Origin: JBHJGM01 sp964405825
GTDB taxonomy: Bacteria > Verrucomicrobiota > Verrucomicrobiia > Opitutales > JBHJGM01
DNA: 64,000 bases
Direction: 5' to 3'
Assembly: GCA_964405825.1 (NCBI GenBank)
Contig: CAYOPI010000007.1
Location: 1 to 64,000, forward strand
Both the position numbers and the translations under genes were made by a program. The notes under the pieces are model-generated. The model saw only the letters and a list, made by a program, of their open reading frames with translations, was not told where the DNA came from and made no database searches. Below are positions 31,422 through 40,064 of the stretch, piece after piece. How positions within the stretch are numbered: position 1 is the first letter of the stretch; each line of letters begins with the position of its first letter.

Positions 31422-31979
31422 TCAATTGGACTTCTCCGCGAAAAAGGCTTCCACGGCCTGAACGATGTCGGGCACGAAGGCCAGCTTGCCCTTGCCCTCG
31501 TAACCGCAGGCGAGCATGCCCTCGGCCGGGTCGACGAAGCGCACGCCGCGTTCCTGCAGGGTGCGGATGTTCTGCCGGGTGGCCGGGTGGGCGAGCATCT
31601 TTCCGTTCATGGCAGGGGCGGCCATCACCGGTGCGGGCGTGGCCAGGTAGATGGAGGTGAGCAAGTCCGGGGCCAGCCCCTGGGCAAAGCAGGCCAGGAT
31701 GTGCGCGGTGGCCGGGGCGACCAGCAGCAGGTCGGCGGCGTCGGCCAGCTCGATGTGGCCGGGCTGCCAGCCCTCGTGCTCCTTCCACAGGTCCCAGCCG
31801 ACCGGGTTCTTCGAGAGCACCTGCAGGGTCAGCGGGGTGATGAACTCGGTGGCCTCGCGCGTCATGACCACATGGACATTCGCTCCGCGCTTGCCCAGCT
31901 CGGAGGTCAGGTCGGCGGCCTTGTAAGCAGCGATGGAGCCGGTCACCCCCAGCAAAATGTTCTTCCCGTCCAGCGTCAT
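31422..31979 (-). CDS. coaC: Phosphopantothenoylcysteine decarboxylase (stand-alone CoaC)
   Basis: 185-residue flavoprotein of coenzyme A synthesis that decarboxylates 4'-phosphopantothenoylcysteine. Motifs are GVTGSIAAYKA (FMN site), the catalytic His in PGHIELADAADL, APAMNGKML (substrate clamp) and the active-site Cys in LACGYEGKGKL. Many bacteria fuse this to the synthetase CoaB; here the chain ends after the decarboxylase part, so CoaB must be elsewhere. It shares an operon with the MscS-type gene. Confidence 0.9.
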   Translation of the reverse strand: MTLDGKNILLGVTGSIAAYKAADLTSELGKRGANVHVVMTREATEFITPLTLQVLSKNPVGWDLWKEHEGWQPGHIELADAADLLLVAPATAHILACFAQGLAPDLLTSIYLATPAPVMAAPAMNGKMLAHPATRQNIRTLQERGVRFVDPAEGMLACGYEGKGKLAFVPDIVQAVEAFFAEKSN

Positions 31980-32025
31980 GGCTCAGCGGTCAGGATAACC
32001 ACAGAACAGGCCGCAAGCACAAGGC

Positions 32026-32057
32026 GGAATGATGCGGAGCCTCACCCGCCTCATTCC
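32026..32057 (-). terminator. Hairpin downstream of leuA
   Basis: Arms GGAATGATGCGG (32026-32037) and CCGCCTCATTCC (32046-32057) pair with one mismatch over an 8-nt loop. It lies just past the leuA stop. There is no T-run, so it may be a weak or Rho-assisted terminator or an mRNA-stabilising hairpin between leuA and coaC. Confidence 0.4.
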
Positions 32058-32082
32058 TTCCAGGTACCCGATTTGCCAGGCA

Positions 32083-33834
32083 CTACCGCGCGCGGTTCCA
32101 GGCGCAGACGATCGCCTCGAGGTTGGCCTGCTCGGTAGAGGGGCTCACGCCCACGCCCCAGACCTTCGCGCAGTCGCGCTGGCGTTCGATCTGGATGTAG
32201 GTGGCGCCGTCGGCTGCCGAGCCCGCGCCGATGGCGTGGCTGTGGTAATCCAGCAGGGTGAAGTCCTTCAGGCCGAAGCCCTCCAACGCGTGGACAAAGG
32301 CATTGATCGGTCCGTTGCCGGTGCCCTCGATGGTGTGTTCGGTGCCCTGGTGGCGAATGTGTGCCTTGCAGGTGGTGGTTTTTTCGGGCGGATGGCCGAT
32401 CTGAATCTGGTGGTCGAGCAGTTCGAGCGGCACGCGGCGTTCGACGAACTCGCGCACGAAGAAGTCGCGCACTTCCTCAGAGGACAGCTCGCGGGCCTGA
32501 GCGTCGGCAAAGTTCCAGACGGCTTCACCGACCTGCGGGGCCATCGCCCTGGGCAGCTCCCAGCCGTAGTCGCGCTGAAGGACGAAGGCCACGCCGCCCT
32601 TGCCGCTCTGGGAGTTGATGCGGACAATGGCCTCATACGTCCGACCGATATCCCGTGGATCGAGGGTGAGGTAGGGGACTTCCCAAAGTCCCGACCCGCT
32701 GCCAAAACCAGCGCCTTCTCCCGAGCCGTCGGCGTTTCCGGCCCCGCTGCCTTCGCCGCTACCGTGGTGGACCTGGCTGCGGTCCATGCCCTTCTTGATG
32801 GCGTCCTGATGCGACCCTGAGAAAGCCGTGAAGACCAGCTCGCCCGAGTAGGGCCAGCGCGCGTGCACGTCCATGCGGGTGGTGCGCTGGTAGACCTCGC
32901 GAATGCTGTCGAGGTCGCTGAAGTCCAGGCGCGGGTCGATCCCCTGGCTGTGGAAGTTCAGCGCGACGATAACGACATCGAGGTTGCCGGTGCGTTCGCC
33001 ATTGCCAAAGAGCGTGCCCTCGACGCGGTCGGCCCCGGCCAACAGGCCCAGCTCGGTGGCGGCCACGCCGGTGCCGCGGTCGTTGTGCGTGTGCAGGGAG
33101 ATGATGGCCTGCGCGCGTCGGCTGAGGTTGCGGCAGAACCACTCGATCTGGTCGGCGTGCACGTTGGGGGTGTGGTACTCGACCGTCGCCGGCAAATTCA
33201 GAATCACGCGCCCTTCGTTCTTTTCATCGCCGGTGAGCCACTCATCCATCACGCCCTCGCAGACCTCCAGGGCGAAATCCATCTCGGTGTCCGAGAAGCT
33301 CTCGGGTGAGTACTCAAAGCGCACCCGCGTGGACGGGACCGTCGGGACGAGTTCGCGCACCAGGGCGGTGTGGTCGGTCGCAATCTGGCGGATGTCCTCG
33401 CGCGTGGCCCCGCCAAAGGTGACTTCCCGCTGCAGGGCGCTGGTGGAGTTGTACAGGTGCACGATGGCCGTGTCGGCGCCATCGATCGCTTCGAAGCTGC
33501 GCCGGATCAGGTGCTCGCGCGCCTGGGTGAGGACCTGCACGTGCACGTCCTGGGGGATGCGCCCCTCCTCGATCAGGCGACGGCAGAAACGGAACTCGGT
33601 ATCGCTGGCCGAGGGGAAGCCGATCTCGATTTCCTTGAAGCCGATCCGCACGAGCAGGTCGAACAGCTCGAGTTTCTCCTCGACGTTCATCGGCACGGGC
33701 AGGGCCTGATTGCCGTCGCGCAGGTCCACGCTGCACCAGATGGGCGGCTGGGTGAGTTGGCGGTTGGGCCACTGGCGGTCGGGCAGGTCCACGACCGGTC
33801 GCGGGCGGTACTTTTTGAGCAAATCGGCGTTCAT
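32083..33834 (-). CDS. leuA: 2-isopropylmalate synthase, long form
   Basis: 583-residue first enzyme of leucine synthesis, condensing acetyl-CoA with 2-oxoisovalerate. The TIM-barrel domain has the metal motif SVDLRDGNQAL and LHTHNDRGTGVA. The linker holds GRTYEAIVRINSQSGKGG and the C-terminal part is the leucine-binding regulatory domain. It matches the long form known from Mycobacterium. A loop before LWEVPYL is replaced by about 28 residues of almost pure Gly/Ser/Ala/Glu. The ATG at 33834 has no clear ribosome site and lies 18 bp after the stop of a possible leader peptide. No other leu gene is adjacent. Confidence 0.95.
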   Translation of the reverse strand: MNADLLKKYRPRPVVDLPDRQWPNRQLTQPPIWCSVDLRDGNQALPVPMNVEEKLELFDLLVRIGFKEIEIGFPSASDTEFRFCRRLIEEGRIPQDVHVQVLTQAREHLIRRSFEAIDGADTAIVHLYNSTSALQREVTFGGATREDIRQIATDHTALVRELVPTVPSTRVRFEYSPESFSDTEMDFALEVCEGVMDEWLTGDEKNEGRVILNLPATVEYHTPNVHADQIEWFCRNLSRRAQAIISLHTHNDRGTGVAATELGLLAGADRVEGTLFGNGERTGNLDVVIVALNFHSQGIDPRLDFSDLDSIREVYQRTTRMDVHARWPYSGELVFTAFSGSHQDAIKKGMDRSQVHHGSGEGSGAGNADGSGEGAGFGSGSGLWEVPYLTLDPRDIGRTYEAIVRINSQSGKGGVAFVLQRDYGWELPRAMAPQVGEAVWNFADAQARELSSEEVRDFFVREFVERRVPLELLDHQIQIGHPPEKTTTCKAHIRHQGTEHTIEGTGNGPINAFVHALEGFGLKDFTLLDYHSHAIGAGSAADGATYIQIERQRDCAKVWGVGVSPSTEQANLEAIVCAWNRAR

Positions 33835-34163
33835 CGGTCATCGGCGCTGACGTCAGCGCGCGGGAAAACTATCGGTACAGAAGGCATGGAGTTGCGACCC
33901 GGACAGGCCGCGAGCACCGGGCACAGCAACGCCCCGTGGAAGAAGAAGCACGTATTGTTTTGAGGGCCGCGCCCGGCCACACCGCATCGCTCCACTCCCC
34001 TAGGGGAGCAGCTTTTCGAGCAGGCCCAGCAGCAGGACCGTCTGGCGGCGGGTGTCTCGCATCAGAAGTGTACTATCGACGGGCGTTCGCCGGAGTCAAG
34101 GGCAAGGTGCCCGGCCTGCGCGCGGCAGTTGACCCGGCAGCCGCTCCGGCAGATGCTTTCGAT
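33835..34163. other. Divergent leuA / ABC exporter intergenic region
   Basis: About 330 bp between leuA (minus) and the ABC exporter (plus). It holds the candidate leuA leader peptide (33853-33987), the 16-bp perfect palindrome GCGCTGACGTCAGCGC at 33844-33859 just before the leuA start, the palindrome CTCCCCTAGGGGAG at 33995-34008 that includes the leader ribosome site, and a longer stem between them. The plus-strand frame is open across the region, but its residues do not resemble an ABC protein. Confidence 0.5.
33853..33987 (-). CDS. Candidate leuA leader peptide (44 aa, Leu-Leu-Leu)
   Basis: A short frame on the minus strand starts with ATG 33987 behind a strong ribosome site (AGGGGAG, 8 nt spacing) and ends 18 bp before leuA. 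It includes YVLLLPRGVAVPGARGL, with three consecutive CTT leucine codons, which are rare in this GC-rich sequence. Right after them the RNA can form a stem (GTTGC...GCAAC enclosing CCCGG...CCGGG). Ribosome pausing on scarce Leu-tRNA could alter this stem, as in leu attenuators. No T-run follows the stem, so translational coupling is more likely than classical termination. This is inferred from sequence layout only. Confidence 0.4.
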   Translation of the reverse strand: MRCGRARPSKQYVLLLPRGVAVPGARGLSGSQLHAFCTDSFPAR

Positions 34164-35924
34164 ATGTCCATTATCTGGCGGGTCTCCGGCTACCTCTTCC
34201 GCTATCGCCGACTGTTTTTCCTGACGCTGCTGCTGGCCGGCCTGTCAACGGGTTTCATGATTCTGGTGCCGCTGAGCCTGCGCGAAATCCTCCACGGGGT
34301 GGAAAACGCCACCGGGGTGGAAGGGCTGCTGGGCGGTGTGGGGCTTCTGGTTTTGCTGTATGCGGGCAGCCAGATTTTTGACGGCCTGCGCATTCGCGTG
34401 AACAACACCCTCGAGCAGAAAGTGCTGATGGACATGCGTGGCGACCTCCACGGTAAGCTCCTGCGACTGCCGATCAGTTTTTACGACGCGCGCAAGAGCG
34501 GCGAGATCTCCTCCCGCGTGATCGAAGACGTCTCCAATGTCGAACGCGCCCTGCTCGACGGCACCGAACAGGGCTCGCGCGCGCTGTTGATGATCATCGG
34601 GGTGACGGCCGCGCTGTTCTGGCTGCAGCCGATGCTGGCCGCGCTGGTCTTTCTGCCCGTGCCGGTCCTGCTGGTCTACGGCATTTTTTATGCGCGCGGG
34701 TCGCGGCGGGTCTGGAAAAAGGTGCGCGAGTCCGCCGGGGACCTCAACGCGCTTCTGGTTGAGGACATCCAGGCCAATCGGCTGATCCAGACGTTTGCCC
34801 TGCAGCAGCGCGAGAGCCGGCGCTTTCGCGAGCGCGCCAGTCTCCTGCGCGACCGCACACTCAAGGCCATGTACCGCTGGTCCATCTACAATCCCACGAC
34901 GAACTTCATCACGAATCTGGGCACGGTCGCGATCATCGGGCTGGGCGGCTGGATGATCCTGGAAGAGCGCGCGGGCTTCGACTATCCCGAGCTGATCGCC
35001 TTCTTTTTCCTGGCCACGATGCTGTATCAGCCGATCAGCATGCTGCATGGACTCAATCACCTGATGGCCCAAGGCAAGGCCTCCGGCGAACGCGTTTTTG
35101 AGGTGCTCGACGCCGAGGAGACTGTCGTCGATCCGGCCCGGCCCAAGGCGATTCCGGCGGGTCCGCTCGCGGTGGACTTCAACGACGCGACCTTCGCCTA
35201 CCCCGGGCGCCCGGCCGTGCTGGAACACTTTCATCTGCGCCTGGAGCCGGGGCAGGTGACCGCGCTGGTCGGCCACACCGGCGCGGGCAAGAGCACGGTG
35301 GCCAACCTGGCCATGCGGGCCTACGACGTGACCGCCGGCACCGTTGCGCTCAACGGGGTGGACGTGCGCGACATCTCCCTGGCCGATTTGCACAACGCCG
35401 TTGGGCACGTGGCGCAGGACCCCTTTCTCTTCGAGGGCACGGTCGAGGACAACCTGCGCCTGGCCCGCGAGGACGCCACCGAGGACGATCTCCGCAACGC
35501 CCTGCACTGCGCCTGTGCGCTGGAGTTTGTCAGCCGTCTGCCCGACGGCCTCCGGACCAACATCGGCGAGAAGGGCATCCGGCTGTCGCAGGGCGAGAAG
35601 CAGCGCCTGACGATTGCCCGCGTCCTGCTGAAGAACCCCCCGATGGTCATCCTTGACGAGGCCACCGCGAGCGTCGACACGATCACCGAGCGCCAGATTC
35701 AGACGGCCCTGGACAACCTCATGCAGGAGCGCACCGTGCTGGTCATCGCCCACCGCCTGTCGACCGTACGCAAGGCCGACAACATCGTAGTGCTGGAGCG
35801 CGGGCGCATTCTCGAGCAGGGCACCCACGACGAGCTTTTGCAGGGCGGTGGCCGCTACGCCGAACTCTGGCGCCACCAGGTCGACGAATCCCTCGACGCG
35901 CAACTGGCCGCAACGCTGACGTAG
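34164..35924 (+). CDS. ABC exporter, fused permease-ATPase (MsbA/MdlB type)
   Basis: About 586 residues. A six-helix exporter domain (1-310) is fused to an ATPase with Walker A GHTGAGKST (about residue 370), signature RLSQGEKQR, Walker B MVILDEATASVD and H-loop IAHRLSTV. It exports lipid, peptide or drug substrates as a homodimer or heterodimer. No second half-transporter is adjacent, so a homodimer is likely. I start at ATG 34164 (MSIIWRVSGYLF), the normal position before helix 1; the open frame reaches back to 33936 but is unlike the family. It ends convergently, 3 bp from a kinase gene. Confidence 0.92.
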   Translation: MSIIWRVSGYLFRYRRLFFLTLLLAGLSTGFMILVPLSLREILHGVENATGVEGLLGGVGLLVLLYAGSQIFDGLRIRVNNTLEQKVLMDMRGDLHGKLLRLPISFYDARKSGEISSRVIEDVSNVERALLDGTEQGSRALLMIIGVTAALFWLQPMLAALVFLPVPVLLVYGIFYARGSRRVWKKVRESAGDLNALLVEDIQANRLIQTFALQQRESRRFRERASLLRDRTLKAMYRWSIYNPTTNFITNLGTVAIIGLGGWMILEERAGFDYPELIAFFFLATMLYQPISMLHGLNHLMAQGKASGERVFEVLDAEETVVDPARPKAIPAGPLAVDFNDATFAYPGRPAVLEHFHLRLEPGQVTALVGHTGAGKSTVANLAMRAYDVTAGTVALNGVDVRDISLADLHNAVGHVAQDPFLFEGTVEDNLRLAREDATEDDLRNALHCACALEFVSRLPDGLRTNIGEKGIRLSQGEKQRLTIARVLLKNPPMVILDEATASVDTITERQIQTALDNLMQERTVLVIAHRLSTVRKADNIVVLERGRILEQGTHDELLQGGGRYAELWRHQVDESLDAQLAATLT

Positions 35925-35927
35925 TTC

Positions 35928-37067
35928 TCAGCTCGCCCCGAAGGGCACGCGGGTCGGGCCTGTCTTGGTCAAGGGCAAGCGCAGGGTGAAGGTGGTGCCC
36001 TGGTCCGGCGATGAGGTAAAGTCCAGGATGCCGTCAAGGTAGTTTTCGGCCAGCAGCTTGGCACTCCAGCAGCCCAGACCCCTGGCCTCACCCTTGCTGG
36101 AGCCGGAGCGCTGGAAGACAGCCGGCAACTGCGCTTGCGGCACCGGCTCTGGATTGTGCACGGTCGTCTCCACCCAGTCCTTCGAGTAGGCCAGGCGAAT
36201 GTGCACCTGAGCATCACGGTTGCTGGCCTCCACGGCGTTCTTGAGCAGGTTGATCAGTACGCGGCGCACCAGCACTGGATCGGAGCGCGTGACCACGTCG
36301 ATCAGCGTTGGCGCGAGAATGAAGGACTTATTGGCCGCTTCCGGATAGGCCGAGACGGTTTCGATCGCCTCCTCGGTCACCTGCGGGAGGTGCACGGGCT
36401 GCAGACTGACTTCGACGGAGTCGGTGGCTACTTGCGTGAGCAGGCGCTGGGAGGCGATCTCCTCGGCCAGCAGCATGGCCTGGCGCTTGACGAACCGGCA
36501 CAGCGCGATCGGGTCATCGCGGTAGATGTCGCTGAGGTGCTCCACGTTGCGCAGCGCCCCCACCACGTTGTTGAGGTCGTGAAAAAAGATGTGCTCCATC
36601 TCCCGGCGGCGGTACTCCGCGGAGAGGTCCTGCAGGACGAGAATGACGTAACGCTGTCCGTCTTCGTGGAAGGCGCGCGCGGTGACCTTCAGGGGAGCAT
36701 CCTCGCGCGGGTTCAGCGACTCATACAGGGAGACCGACTGCGCCGTGCCGTCTTCCAGAGCACGGTTCATCGCGTCGCGCACCAGGCAGCGATTGCAGTT
36801 TTCGCCCTGCCCGCAGCCACCTTCGGCCATGTCGGCGTAGCGACAACCCAGCAGATCACCGACCTGCATCGGCGCCAGTTCGTTCAGCAGCGGAAGACCA
36901 CGGGCCGAAAGCAGGTTGTGGTTGGCGGCCACGACGTTGAGCCCTTCGTCCAGGATGAGCGTGGCCAGGACGTTCTCGCTGGTGGCCATTTGGACCTCCG
37001 GATGCCCAAGGAAGGACTCGGGGTCGCTTGTGCCGTCTTTGAAATCCAATGAGGCTTTGAGGTCCAT
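35928..37067 (-). CDS. PAS-domain sensor histidine kinase
   Basis: About 379 residues, cytoplasmic (no membrane segment). The N-terminal PAS domain (about 15-130) contains a Cys cluster, GGCGQGENCNRC, which may bind metal, Fe-S or sense redox. The phospho-acceptor region is HIFFHDLNNVVGAL. The HATPase domain has VLINLLKNAVEAS, a GEARGLGCWSAKLL G-box and DQGTTFTLRLPL. ATG 37067 is chosen; an in-frame TTG at 37091 would add eight residues. No response regulator is adjacent, so its partner is unknown. Confidence 0.85.
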   Translation of the reverse strand: MDLKASLDFKDGTSDPESFLGHPEVQMATSENVLATLILDEGLNVVAANHNLLSARGLPLLNELAPMQVGDLLGCRYADMAEGGCGQGENCNRCLVRDAMNRALEDGTAQSVSLYESLNPREDAPLKVTARAFHEDGQRYVILVLQDLSAEYRRREMEHIFFHDLNNVVGALRNVEHLSDIYRDDPIALCRFVKRQAMLLAEEIASQRLLTQVATDSVEVSLQPVHLPQVTEEAIETVSAYPEAANKSFILAPTLIDVVTRSDPVLVRRVLINLLKNAVEASNRDAQVHIRLAYSKDWVETTVHNPEPVPQAQLPAVFQRSGSSKGEARGLGCWSAKLLAENYLDGILDFTSSPDQGTTFTLRLPLTKTGPTRVPFGAS

Positions 37068-37448
37068 TGAGGGACAAACGGTATTGTGCAAAGGCTGACG
37101 CAGCCTGCTCGGTGAATCAGAATCGGTCCGTGCGTGTGCAACATAAGGTGAATCCGGCTCGAAAATGTACGGATTCCCAGTTAGGACGGCCTCTCTGGCC
37201 GTCAGTTTTGATCATGTGAACCCGGATTGGCAGGAAAGCATTTGTCACCATCGAGAACAAGTGAACGTCACGTGTGTGGGCAATCGGGTACCTGCACCCG
37301 GACGTCGGGCACTTGCGGGCGCGAGGATCGGTGGACCCGGCGGCGTTGGTCAGCCGCTGCTGGTGTGAACCCGGGCACCTTTTTCGGGGCGGCACAAATG
37401 CGCTTGGCGCTTGTCTCTGGAGCCGATCACGAATACGGTTTGTGTACG
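37068..37448. other. Divergent intergenic region
   Basis: About 380 bp upstream of the PAS kinase and the secreted hypothetical protein. A hairpin GACGGCC-tctct-GGCCGTC at 37185-37203 is followed by AGTTTTG on the plus strand, like a weak terminator. AATCCG (37151-37156) and CGGATT (37170-37175) form another inverted repeat. A small transcript ending here is possible, but I recognise no RNA family. A Pro/Gly-rich open frame begins at 37227 but is probably only the extension of the next gene. Confidence 0.4.
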
Positions 37449-38270
37449 ATGAATTGGCTGGGTTTCCTCCCGCTGCTGGCCTTTTCAAGCGCGTCCCTGA
37501 CTGGCGCGCTTGTTTCGGATGTGCCTCCGTCGCCGGAGCCCAACCCGCCGGCCGAGGTGGCGACGCCCGACCTCTCCAGCGAGTGGCTCCAGTTGACCAA
37601 TCCAGAGGGCGAAGCCCTGGAGGCGCGCCTGCACGACTTCATCCCCCGCGACGAGGTGGTACGCCTGTATCTTCAGCGGCAGCCGACCCGGCTCATGTCG
37701 GCCTCGCTCAGCTTCTTCTCCGAAGGCTCGCAGCAAATCATCCGTGACTGGCACAACCGCCGGATGATCCAGCAAAACCTGCGCTTCGACCGCGACCGAC
37801 GGGCGGGTAAACGCGCCGGGGTGCTCTACGTCACCTACCCGTTTTCGCTGCGCAACAACACCTTTTTCACCATGCGCGACATCGAGGTGCGCTACGTGGT
37901 CGATTCGGAGCTGCTCTCCGTCGAGAACTACCGGCTGGTCGACCGCTACACGCGGTCGCGGCGCACGGGCGTCTTCCAGATTCCCGCGCTCAAGGACGGG
38001 CAGCGCTGGGAGCAGGCCACCGAACCCTTGCCCCTGCGCCAGTTCACCTTCGAGCGGGTGATCACCCGTCACATCAGCGGGCTGCCTGTTTCCGAAATCG
38101 ACCAGAAGGTGCGGCGCGAGCGCCTGCGCGGGAAATGGTTCGGCATTTATTATCGCGGCGAACTCCTGCAGGAGTACTCCGACCCCGATGCCTTTGCGCC
38201 GATCGCGCGGGAGCTGGCGGCCTCCGAAGGCTTCGGTGAAGAACGTCAGGAAGTCGCGCTCACGCACTGA
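37449..38270 (+). CDS. Exported protein of unknown function
   Basis: About 273 residues. A signal peptide (WLGFLPLLAFSSASLTGA) is followed by a Pro-rich linker and a mixed domain with many Arg and Tyr, for example DWHNRRMIQQNLRFDRDRRAGK and YPFSLRNNTFFTMRDIEVRY. I do not recognise a family. ATG 37449 gives the cleanest signal; ATG 37398 is an alternative. Its last 11 bp overlap the convergent hydrolase gene. Confidence 0.6.
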   Translation: MNWLGFLPLLAFSSASLTGALVSDVPPSPEPNPPAEVATPDLSSEWLQLTNPEGEALEARLHDFIPRDEVVRLYLQRQPTRLMSASLSFFSEGSQQIIRDWHNRRMIQQNLRFDRDRRAGKRAGVLYVTYPFSLRNNTFFTMRDIEVRYVVDSELLSVENYRLVDRYTRSRRTGVFQIPALKDGQRWEQATEPLPLRQFTFERVITRHISGLPVSEIDQKVRRERLRGKWFGIYYRGELLQEYSDPDAFAPIARELAASEGFGEERQEVALTH

Positions 38271-39198
38271 CTGTCGACGAGTCCGGGCGCACGTCGGCGC
38301 GGCGGTGCTGAACCCACTTCTCGAGGGTGCTGAGCACTTCGGGCGTCTGCGGGTCGTGCAGGAGCAGGTGGCAGGCATCCTGCCAGCAGACGAACTGCTT
38401 GTCGGCTGAGCCAATCTGCTCGAAGAAGCGGCGGCTGTCGGCTTCGTCGATGAACAGATCGCAGCCCGCGCACAGGTGCAGGACCGGCAGTCTCAGGTGC
38501 GTGGCGGCCTCCGGGCAGGACTCGATCAGCTCCCAGACGTTGCCCAGAAAGCGCAGGGAGAACCGGCGTACGCGGTGGGGGGCCTCCTCCAGCCAGGCGC
38601 AGTACTCCGGCACACGGCTGACGGGATGGGGCTCGGGCCTGTCTGCGTCGGCCTTGCGCTTGCGCGTGAAGAGGCCGGGGCTCAGGCGTACCCGTGGAAA
38701 GAGCCGCACCAGCCACTTTGTCAGCCAGAGTTGACGCGGCGAGAGGCTGACCTTCACGAAGGGCACGGGGGCCAGGAGGATGAGTCCGTGCGCCCGGCTC
38801 AGGGCAGTGTCGGGGCGGGAGGCACCCACGCTCAGAAGCACCGCGCCCAGGCTCTCGCCAACGAGGATCAGCGGGCGGTCCGGCGCGGCCGTCTGCAGGT
38901 AACCGGCGAGCGCTTCGACATCGGCCAGCCACTGGTCCACTGAACGAAAGTGCCCGCGCTGGCGCAGCTTTGGGTCGCGTCCCTGCCCGCGCAGGTTCAG
39001 GGCAAAGGTCTCGGCACCGAGGCCGCGCAGGTGTTGGGCGAGGGGTTCAAAGTCACCGGCGCAGCCGCCGAGCCCGTGAATGGCCAGCACGCGCAGCTTT
39101 GGCTGGACCTGGTCCGGCAGCGCCCAGTGGGCCAGTTCGAGTGCCTTCGCCCCGGGAGCGGTCCATGTTTCAGACTCAGCGGTGCAGGCGTACGGCAT
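38260..39198 (-). CDS. Alpha/beta hydrolase (lysophospholipase/monoacylglycerol lipase-like)
   Basis: 312 residues, serine hydrolase of the Hydrolase_4 group. Features in order are VLAIHGLGGCAGDF (oxyanion), FALNLRGQGRD, the nucleophile elbow VGESLGA, the acid Asp in AGCDLFIDEAD and the His in DACHLLLHD. No signal peptide is visible, so it is probably cytoplasmic. The substrate may be a short acyl ester. It diverges from the Fur-family gene. Confidence 0.85.
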   Translation of the reverse strand: MPYACTAESETWTAPGAKALELAHWALPDQVQPKLRVLAIHGLGGCAGDFEPLAQHLRGLGAETFALNLRGQGRDPKLRQRGHFRSVDQWLADVEALAGYLQTAAPDRPLILVGESLGAVLLSVGASRPDTALSRAHGLILLAPVPFVKVSLSPRQLWLTKWLVRLFPRVRLSPGLFTRKRKADADRPEPHPVSRVPEYCAWLEEAPHRVRRFSLRFLGNVWELIESCPEAATHLRLPVLHLCAGCDLFIDEADSRRFFEQIGSADKQFVCWQDACHLLLHDPQTPEVLSTLEKWVQHRRADVRPDSSTVSA

Positions 39199-39569
39199 AA
39201 AACCGGTACAGGAAACCTCTCACGGCAGTCGGGCGCAAGTCCGCGCTGAAGACCGCCTGGAGGGCCCGGGTGCGGGTTTCCTGAGGGTGGATCGGGGTAT
39301 GTAGTGTCGCTTTCCGGTGAAAACTTTACAAGTTATTGACCGAAAACCAATAGGGGAATCCCGTACTTTGCCAGGATTGACCCTTGAAGGACTCCAGATC
39401 GCTTGCTGAGAAGCGACTATAGGTTAAGATTACCACAGCTGCGACGCGGCTCTGGAATGTCACTGTCACTCATCACTGGACAGTTTTCGCCCCGAGACCA
39501 AACCCCGCGGCCCCGTTTGGCGCCAACCCTCGCCAGAACAACGGGAGTTGCACCCACCCCGAATATCCC
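39199..39569. other. Divergent intergenic region, hydrolase / Fur-family gene
   Basis: About 370 bp, AT-richer than average, upstream of both genes. A small hairpin (CGCTT-gctgag-AAGCG, 39400-39415) is present. Several TTGACC-like and TATAGG-like words occur but not at normal promoter spacing. I see no Fur or Zur box I would trust and no coding frame. Confidence 0.35.
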
Positions 39570-40034
39570 GTGAAAGAACAAAGAGATACCCGTCAGCGCA
39601 AGGCCATCAAGCATGCCTTTGCCCACGGCGCACGTCCGCTCAGCCCTAAAGAAGTTCTGGAAATCGCCAGCGAACAGGTGCCCAACCTGGGCATCGCCAC
39701 GGTGTACCGCAACATCAAGGGCATGGTGGAACAAGGCGAACTCGACGTCGTCGAGCTTCCCGGCCAGGCCCCGCGTTACTGCCTGCCCAACGGCCAGAAG
39801 CGCGCCCCGCTGCTCGTTTGCGAGCGTACCGACCGCGTCTTCCAGCTCGAAGGCCCCGAAGTGGGACTCGACCTGCCTGAGCTGCCGGAAGGCTTCAAGC
39901 TCAAGCGCGCCGAGATCTTCCTCTACGGCGAGTTCAGCGAGGAAGAAGCCAAGGTGGAAGCCACCGACGCCGCCCACCCGCGCGCCAGCAACGGCAACGG
40001 ATTCCATCCCACGCCGGCGTTCATGCGCCCCTAG
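39570..40034 (+). CDS. Fur-family regulator lacking canonical metal ligands
   Basis: 154 residues. The winged helix (RQRKAIKHAFAHGARPLSPKEV, then IATVYRNIKGMVEQGELDVV) fits Fur/Zur/PerR. The normal H-H-H-x-x-C-x-x-C region reads RAPLLVCERTDRVF, with no His and only one Cys. The later C-x-x-C is also missing (FLYGEFSEEE). It may therefore not sense metal in the usual way. It starts with GTG 39570 and ends at a strong terminator, convergent with the zinc-type ABC transporter genes, which suggests a metal-homeostasis role. Confidence 0.85.
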   Translation: MKEQRDTRQRKAIKHAFAHGARPLSPKEVLEIASEQVPNLGIATVYRNIKGMVEQGELDVVELPGQAPRYCLPNGQKRAPLLVCERTDRVFQLEGPEVGLDLPELPEGFKLKRAEIFLYGEFSEEEAKVEATDAAHPRASNGNGFHPTPAFMRP

Positions 40035-40064
40035 CGCACCCGCAGCCCGATCGCTTTCCTTTTC

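Noticed and set aside
33936..34163. N-terminal extension of the ABC exporter (about 76 residues)
   Set aside because: Residues are Ala/Gly/Pro/Arg-rich and unlike exporters; ATG 34164 sits at the normal distance from helix 1.
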